Assembly: GCA_005881995.1 (NCBI GenBank)
Contig: VBHV01000629.1
Location: forward strand, 1-6,145
Direction of reading: 5' to 3'
DNA: 6,145 nucleotides
Source: Chloroflexota bacterium
GTDB taxonomy: Bacteria > Chloroflexota > Ktedonobacteria > Ktedonobacterales > Ktedonobacteraceae
In this document: positions 1-4,109 of the stretch, piece after piece
Layout: each line of letters opens with the position of its first letter
How positions within the stretch are numbered: the stretch's first letter is position 1
The notes under the pieces: model-generated
Told to the model about the DNA's origin: nothing
What the model saw: only the letters and a program-made list of their open reading frames with translations
The model's database searches: none
Made by a program: the position numbers and the translations under genes

Positions 1-6
1 GTTGAT

Positions 7-30
7 TTCTATCATTATGCAATAATAGAA
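7..30. repeat. 24-bp AT-rich dyad over the putative dehydratase promoter
   Basis: Two 10-base arms, TTCTATCATT (7-16) and AATAATAGAA (21-30), pair at 9 of 10 positions around a 4-base centre, ATGC. The dyad overlaps the possible -10 box, where an operator could sit. It could equally be the tail of a terminator hairpin from a gene before the window, but no T-run follows it. AT-rich DNA yields such dyads by chance fairly often. Confidence 0.35.
18..26 (+). promoter_or_regulatory. Possible extended -10 promoter for the dehydratase gene
   Basis: TGC followed by AATAAT (box at 21-26) matches an extended -10 element, 5 of 6 against TATAAT. A TTGATT at 2-7 is too close (13 bp) to be a standard -35 for this box; with TAATAG at 23-28 the spacing would be 15 bp. 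Transcription would begin near 33, giving a leader of roughly 37 bases. The AT-rich composition contrasts with the coding DNA. The window begins here, so upstream elements cannot be seen. This is a weak call by eye. Confidence 0.35.
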
Positions 31-69
31 GAAGAAATACCAACCAGAAGAGAAAGGGGAAGTCACTCC

Positions 70-1026
70 ATGCATATTCCAACGTTCAGCGATGTCCTGC
101 AAGCGCAGCGGCGCATACGTCCCTACCTGGCACGCACACCGCTCTACCGCTACCCGGCGATGGATGCCTTGCTTGATACCGAGGTGTATATCAAGCATGA
201 GAACTACCAGCCGGTGGGCGCGTTCAAAGTGCGCGGCGGCATCAATCTTATTTCCCAGCTCAGCGAAGAAGAGCGTTCGCGAGGCGTTATCGCCGCTTCA
301 ACCGGCAATCACGGGCAATCGGTCGCCTATGCTGCCCGGCTTTTTGGAGTCAAGGCCATCATCGTGGTGCCTGAAATAGCCAATCCGGGGAAGGTGGCCG
401 CCATGCGGGGTATGGGCGCGGAAGTCATCCAGCATGGTGTGAACTTTGACGATTCCAAGTTGCATTGCGAGGCGCTGGTCCACACCTATGGCTATCGCTA
501 CATTCATTCCGGCAACGAACCTCTGCTCATCGCAGGAGTAGCTACCGAAGGGCTGGAAATGCTGGAAGACGAGCCGGAACTGGACGTGATCTTCGTGCCC
601 ATTGGCGGCGGGAGCGGTGCAGCCGGGGTCTGTATTGCCGCCCATGCCGTAAACCCTGCTATTCAGGTCATCGGCGTGCAATCCGAAGCAGCTCCCGCGG
701 CCTACGAAACATGGCGACAGAGACGCCTGGTCACTGCCCCCAATCGCACCTTCGCCGAGGGCCTGGCAACCGGCATCGCCTTTGAACTGCCACAGGAGAT
801 ACTGCGGGAAGGCCTCCACGATTTCCTGCTGGTGAGCGAGGACGAAATTAAACAAGCTATGCTGTGGATGATCGAGCGCACTCACACGCTTGCCGAAGGA
901 GCGGGCGCAGCGGCCCTGGCAGGAGCGTACAGCATACGCGACCAGTTAAAAGGCAAGAAGGTAGGATTGGTGTGCTCAGGTGGCAACACATCCCTGGAGC
1001 ATCTACAATTGGCCTTTTCTCCGTAG
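70..1026 (+). CDS. Threonine/serine dehydratase (PLP-dependent, fold type II)
   Basis: A cytosolic PLP enzyme of the tryptophan-synthase-beta fold, expected to deaminate L-threonine to 2-oxobutanoate and ammonia, or L-serine to pyruvate. Visible signatures are: K42-x-E-x-x-Q near the N-terminus leading to AFKVRGG, with K53 as the likely Schiff-base lysine; the substrate loop STGNHGQ at 77-83; the glycine-rich phosphate-binding loop GGGSGAAG at 179-186; AEGAGAAA around 275-282; and SGGN at 303-306, whose serine normally contacts the pyridine nitrogen. At 318 residues it has the length of the single-domain catabolic (TdcB-like) enzymes and lacks the C-terminal ACT-like regulatory domains of biosynthetic IlvA, so isoleucine feedback is not expected. 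The start at 70 fits a GAAAGGGGA ribosome site 9 bases upstream. The TAG stop lies inside the left arm of the 1022-1148 repeat. Serine racemase and EutB-like hydroxyectoine-utilisation dehydratases share all these motifs, so the exact substrate is open. Confidence 0.93.
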   Translation: MHIPTFSDVLQAQRRIRPYLARTPLYRYPAMDALLDTEVYIKHENYQPVGAFKVRGGINLISQLSEEERSRGVIAASTGNHGQSVAYAARLFGVKAIIVVPEIANPGKVAAMRGMGAEVIQHGVNFDDSKLHCEALVHTYGYRYIHSGNEPLLIAGVATEGLEMLEDEPELDVIFVPIGGGSGAAGVCIAAHAVNPAIQVIGVQSEAAPAAYETWRQRRLVTAPNRTFAEGLATGIAFELPQEILREGLHDFLLVSEDEIKQAMLWMIERTHTLAEGAGAAALAGAYSIRDQLKGKKVGLVCSGGNTSLEHLQLAFSP

Positions 1027-1148
1027 GGACAAGGGGCGGATGGGAGTGGATGTGGGGGCCTCGTGCTTGTCCTCCTGGGGAATCGAGAAGGCGCACAGGA
1101 CAAGCACAAGGCCCCCTCCCTGCATCACAACCACCCATTGTCCCTACG
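1022..1148. repeat. 127-bp imperfect inverted repeat (MITE-like palindromic element)
   Basis: Two arms of 52 bases (1022-1073 and 1097-1148) flank a 23-base loop. The outer 11 bases pair perfectly (CGTAGGGACAA against 1138-1148). The inner 20 bases pair at 19 of 20 (1054-1073 against 1097-1116). The middle 21 pair at about 10 of 21, giving about 40 of 52 overall. The element begins inside the last codons of the dehydratase and provides its TAG stop, then ends about 20 bases before the helicase promoter. No transposase is present and no clear target duplication is visible. In RNA it would form a long hairpin that could slow or end transcription or protect the 3' end of the upstream message, but no T-run follows, so it is not a standard intrinsic terminator. 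The call as a dispersed element is inference from its form and from similar pieces elsewhere in the window. Confidence 0.8.
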
Positions 1149-1168
1149 AAGAGAAAGAGTGCTCCTGC

Positions 1169-1197
1169 TTGTCCATGCTCTCGCTTCATGCTACAAT
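1169..1197 (+). promoter_or_regulatory. Promoter of the helicase gene (extended -10)
   Basis: TTGTCC (1169-1174, 4 of 6 to consensus) lies exactly 17 bp before TACAAT (1192-1197, 5 of 6), and TG at 1189-1190 one base ahead of the -10 box makes it an extended -10. Transcription would start near 1204, leaving a leader of about 38 bases. It is the best promoter-like sequence in the window and shows that the helicase need not depend on read-through from the dehydratase. Confidence 0.6.
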
Positions 1198-1219
1198 GCA
1201 ACAGACGAACGTTGTAGCA
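1189..1219. promoter_or_regulatory. Inverted repeat spanning -10 box and start site: candidate operator
   Basis: TGCTACAA (1189-1196) and TTGTAGCA (1212-1219) are perfect 8-base inverted copies separated by 15 bases. The left arm contains most of the -10 box and the right arm lies just beyond the expected start point near 1204, so a dimeric repressor bound here would block RNA polymerase. Only the right arm would be in the transcript, so a leader RNA hairpin is unlikely if the start site is right. No regulator gene is in the window. Chance similarity is possible. Confidence 0.45.
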
Positions 1220-1241
1220 CAGACACGAAGAGAAGTAACAC

Positions 1242-3872
1242 ATGGATGAGCAGGTGGTGGCAGCAGTGGAGCCACAGTCTGAAGCCGCTGGGGATATCGA
1301 AGCATTTGTAGCGCGTTACCCTTTCCCATTAGATGATTTTCAATTGGAGGCCATCGCCCAGCTCGCGCAGGATCGATCCGTCATGGTGGCGGCTCCCACC
1401 GGCACGGGTAAAACGCTAGTGGCGGAATATGCCATCTGGCGCGCGCAGCAAAGACACCAGCGCGTCATCTATACCACGCCCCTCAAAGCGCTCTCCAACC
1501 AGAAGTATCGCGATATGCGCGCCCTGTACGGCACCGATGCTGTTGGATTGGTAACGGGCGATATTGTAGAACACAGCACCGCCTCTATTGTCATCATGAC
1601 TACGGAAGTGTATCGCAATATGCTGTTGGAGGAAGGCGGAGACCGTTTTGCCAATGATGAAAATCGCATTCCCTCTGCCCTCGTCGACGTGGGCTACATC
1701 ATCTTTGATGAACTGCATTACCTGAGCGATATTGGACGCGGCCCTGTCTGGGAAGAGGCCATCATTTGCTCGCCGCCTCACGTGCAGTTAGTCGGTCTCT
1801 CGGCGACCGTCAGCAATGCCGTAGACCTGGCCGATTGGATTAGCCGCGTGCACCGTCCTATCGCGTTAGTTGTGCACGAGCAACGCGCCGTTCCCCTCGA
1901 ACATTACTACTTCCTCGATAACAAGCTGCATCTTGTGCAGGACGCCAACGGCCAGCGCGTTGAACGCTTCCCCGATGTGGGCGGCGAGGCGCGTATCGCC
2001 ATGATGCGCGGTCGCAATCGTATCTATACCTTTGGCGATGAAGAAGAGGACGAGGAAGACCAATCGTACGAAGGCAGGAAAAAGCGCAAAAATCAGTCTC
2101 AGCCCACCGGTGCCCTTAAAGAGTCATTGTCGTATCAGAGTAGGGGCGGGAGTGGTGGAGAGGAGGGGCGCGGACCCTTGCGGTCGCCCTCTGGGAATGG
2201 GGAAGAAACAACTACCTCCACAGCGCGCGATTCTCGCAAACCAAAACGCCCCGTCGAGCGCAGGACGCCTGAACCGGGCGAAGTGCTTACTGCCCTGCGC
2301 GAGGCGGACTTGTTGCCCTGCCTCTACTTTTTACCAGGGCGCAAAGTCGTAGAAGAGGCGGCCATGAGCGCCTCCCTGCACCTCTTTACCACGCCCGAGG
2401 AAGAGCGCCAGATTAGAGAAGAGGTGAGCGTGTGGCTGGAGCATCTGCCCAAAGAGGATCGCAATTTGCGACAGGTACACTTGCTGGTTGATCTGCTGCC
2501 ACGTGGCCTGGCCTTTCACCATGCCGGGCTATTGCCGGGGTTGAAGGTGCTGGTCGAAACACTGTTTGCGCGGGGATACCTGCGCGCGGTTTTTGCCACC
2601 GACACACTCGCGCTTGGCATCAATATGCCAGCCCGCGCCGTGGTTGTTGGCAGCCTGAGCAAATTTGATGGGCAGGAGATGCGCTTGCTGACGCCTAACG
2701 AGTATAGCCAGCTCACAGGGCGCGCTGGCCGTCGCGGCATGGATGTCCGCGGCGCGGCGGTCATCCCCTATTCTCCCTGGGAGCCGTTTGAGGAGTCATT
2801 CAAGCGCATCACAGGCGAATTATTGCCTGTCACGAGTTCCTTTGTCATTCGCTATAACTCGGTGCTGAACCTGTGGCGGCCCGGCGATATCAAACACTTG
2901 CGCCGCATCTGTGCCTCTAGTCTGCGCGAATACCAGCGCTATGTATTGTGGGAGGAGCGCGAACTGGCGCGCCTGGAGAAAATGGAACTGCGCGCTCAAA
3001 AAGGTAAGAAGGCTGGCAAGAAGAAAGGCGTGGCGTCCGCCGCAGCCATTTCCGCACTGGAGAAGCGGCGCAAGAAGATTGGCGCGTATCCACTCAGCCG
3101 CGCTGGCGCAGCCGAACTCGAAGGCACGATCTTCGCCTTGCGCGCACTTGACTATATCGATGAGCGCGATCGACTGACGCTGAAAGGGCGCCTGCTGCGC
3201 AGTGTCTTCCACCCCGCCGGTATCTTTCTTGTCGAGTTGATTACCCAGGGAGTGCTGAATGACCTTTCGCCAGCCGAACTGGCGGAGGTTTGCAGCTGGT
3301 TCGTCTTCGATCATGAACGCCGCCTCAATAACCGCAACGTCCTGAATGCCCATGTCTTGCAGGTGCGCCGCGAACTCTGGCGTATTACCCAGCATGTGCG
3401 CGCCATTGAAGCGCAGGCCAACATTACTGCCTCCCCGGGTATTCTGCCCGATTTTCATGGCGTGGCTTTGGCATGGTCACGAGGCATGTCACTCACCGGG
3501 CTGCTCCGGCGTATCGATCTTGCCGAGGGCGATTTGCTGATGGTACTCAATCAGACCATCGATCTATTGCAGCAAGTGCAATCCGCTGTGGGCCAGGCGC
3601 TGGACGCGCGTGATTTCTGGGCCTCGCTTGAGACAGACGCGTCCACCACACACACCAAACATGTGAAAAAATATACCGCACAACTTCAGCTCTACCGCGA
3701 ACGACTTGAACGTTTGCGCCCCATGCTTGCGCAAGCCACTGCTTCTCTGCTGCGCGGCATCATCATTCAAAGCCGCACTGTTCCCTCGATGGTTGCTCAG
3801 GTCGGCGGCGAAGAGGTCCCGCTTGATGCCGAAGAGGATACCGATCCGGAAGACATCATCGAAGAGGAATAG
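1242..3872 (+). CDS. Ski2/Mtr4-like DExH-box helicase with DSHCT-type C-terminus
   Basis: An 876-residue superfamily 2 ATP-dependent helicase, probably acting on RNA in the cytosol; the family includes eukaryotic exosome helicases Mtr4/Ski2 and actinobacterial HelY. Motifs in order: Walker A APTGTGKT 51-58; Ia TTPLKALSNQK 78-88; Ib TTEVYRNML 120-128; II DELH 156-159, followed by YLSDIGRGPVWEE, highly typical of Ski2-like proteins; III SAT 187-189; IV-like LYFLPGRK 361-368; HHAGLLP 426-432; V ATDTLALGINMPAR 452-465; VI QLTGRAGRRG 490-499. A charged, low-complexity linker (about 265-345) joins the two RecA-like domains. Residues 560-615 form a predicted coiled, lysine-rich stalk (KGKKAGKKKG 587-596) where Mtr4 carries its arch. 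A DSHCT-like helical domain spans about 675-845, including SPAELAEVCSWFVFDHERR and the AWSRGMSL...EGDL segment; the tail is acidic. The ribosome site before 1242 is a modest GAAGAGAAG. No partner nuclease is encoded nearby, so the RNA target and pathway are unknown. The helicase core is intact. Confidence 0.93.
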   Translation: MDEQVVAAVEPQSEAAGDIEAFVARYPFPLDDFQLEAIAQLAQDRSVMVAAPTGTGKTLVAEYAIWRAQQRHQRVIYTTPLKALSNQKYRDMRALYGTDAVGLVTGDIVEHSTASIVIMTTEVYRNMLLEEGGDRFANDENRIPSALVDVGYIIFDELHYLSDIGRGPVWEEAIICSPPHVQLVGLSATVSNAVDLADWISRVHRPIALVVHEQRAVPLEHYYFLDNKLHLVQDANGQRVERFPDVGGEARIAMMRGRNRIYTFGDEEEDEEDQSYEGRKKRKNQSQPTGALKESLSYQSRGGSGGEEGRGPLRSPSGNGEETTTSTARDSRKPKRPVERRTPEPGEVLTALREADLLPCLYFLPGRKVVEEAAMSASLHLFTTPEEERQIREEVSVWLEHLPKEDRNLRQVHLLVDLLPRGLAFHHAGLLPGLKVLVETLFARGYLRAVFATDTLALGINMPARAVVVGSLSKFDGQEMRLLTPNEYSQLTGRAGRRGMDVRGAAVIPYSPWEPFEESFKRITGELLPVTSSFVIRYNSVLNLWRPGDIKHLRRICASSLREYQRYVLWEERELARLEKMELRAQKGKKAGKKKGVASAAAISALEKRRKKIGAYPLSRAGAAELEGTIFALRALDYIDERDRLTLKGRLLRSVFHPAGIFLVELITQGVLNDLSPAELAEVCSWFVFDHERRLNNRNVLNAHVLQVRRELWRITQHVRAIEAQANITASPGILPDFHGVALAWSRGMSLTGLLRRIDLAEGDLLMVLNQTIDLLQQVQSAVGQALDARDFWASLETDASTTHTKHVKKYTAQLQLYRERLERLRPMLAQATASLLRGIIIQSRTVPSMVAQVGGEEVPLDAEEDTDPEDIIEEE
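2140..2203 (+). repeat. Repeat-derived segment inside the helicase linker
   Basis: This G-rich stretch opens with GTAGGGGC, continues through GGGAGTGG and GGGGCGCGGACC, and ends CGCCCTCTGGGAAT. It resembles, in the same order and with gaps, the left arm and loop start of the 1022-1148 element (GTAGGG, GGGAGTGG, GGGGGCC, GTCCTCCTGGGGAAT). Its core can fold imperfectly (GCG-ACC against GGTCGC around CTTGC at 2170-2187). It is read in frame as residues 300-321, rich in Gly, Arg, Ser and Pro, between the acidic run 266-273 and the conserved motif IV region. The base composition and amino acid make-up differ from the rest of the gene. The interpretation as an inserted repeat is inference. Confidence 0.5.
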
Positions 3873-4109
3873 GACATATAGCCCGTTTTACCCATCCACC
3901 TCGAATCGGCTAAATTCTCCCGTTTATTGCCATTGATTAGGTGTGATGAAATGGGTAGATGTCACTACGGTAAAAAAACATTTACCGGCGAACATTACTT
4001 TGGTCATGTTGTCGAGGCTTCTCCATTGCTATAGGCCGGTAAATTGACTACCATGTAAAACCGTAAGGATATCTCAAAAGAAACAGGACACGAGAAGAGG
4101 AAGTTTTTG
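3873..4109. other. Intergenic region with nested inverted repeats before the kinase
   Basis: This 237-bp gap contains no credible gene. It carries CGGTAAA at 3968-3974, its inverse TTTACCG at 3981-3987 (7-bp stem, 6-base loop), and a third copy at 4037-4043. The last pairs over 9 bases with the middle one (ATTTACCGG 3980-3988 against CCGGTAAAT 4036-4044), so two mutually exclusive hairpins or three binding half-sites are possible. TACCCAT (3889-3895) and ATGGGTA (3951-3957) also form an inverted pair, which may be chance. No intrinsic terminator with a T-run is visible after the helicase. Lower GC than the genes fits a regulatory spacer. Confidence 0.5.
4027..4035 (+). promoter_or_regulatory. 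Possible extended -10 promoter for the kinase gene
   Basis: TGC then TATAGG (4030-4035, 4 of 6 to consensus) forms an extended -10, with TTGTCG at 4009-4014 as a -35 at a short 15-bp spacing. It resembles the helicase promoter, which also has TTGTC and TGC. The box abuts the CCGGTAAAT repeat at 4036-4044, so a protein bound there could control initiation. The leader would be about 68 bases. This is a weak call. Confidence 0.3.

Noticed and set aside
298..885. 195-codon open frame on the - strand inside the dehydratase gene
   Set aside because: It lies wholly opposite a clearly conserved enzyme, has no recognisable motif and no ribosome site; it is a codon-bias shadow.
857..1311. Several overlapping open frames across the dehydratase/helicase gap
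   Set aside because: They read through the inverted repeat and into both genes in wrong frames, with Pro/Arg/Cys-rich products typical of non-coding translation.
2820..3458. 212-codon open frame on the - strand inside the helicase gene
   Set aside because: It is antisense to the C-terminal half of an intact helicase and its translation matches no family I recognise; a shadow frame in GC-rich DNA.
70..3872. Dehydratase and helicase as a single operon or functional pair
   Set aside because: They are separated by 215 bases holding a large palindrome and a good promoter, and the two families have no known joint pathway.
3968..3987. Intrinsic terminator for the helicase
   Set aside because: The hairpin is AT-rich in its stem, lies about 100 bases after the stop, and is not followed by a T-run; a regulatory repeat fits better.
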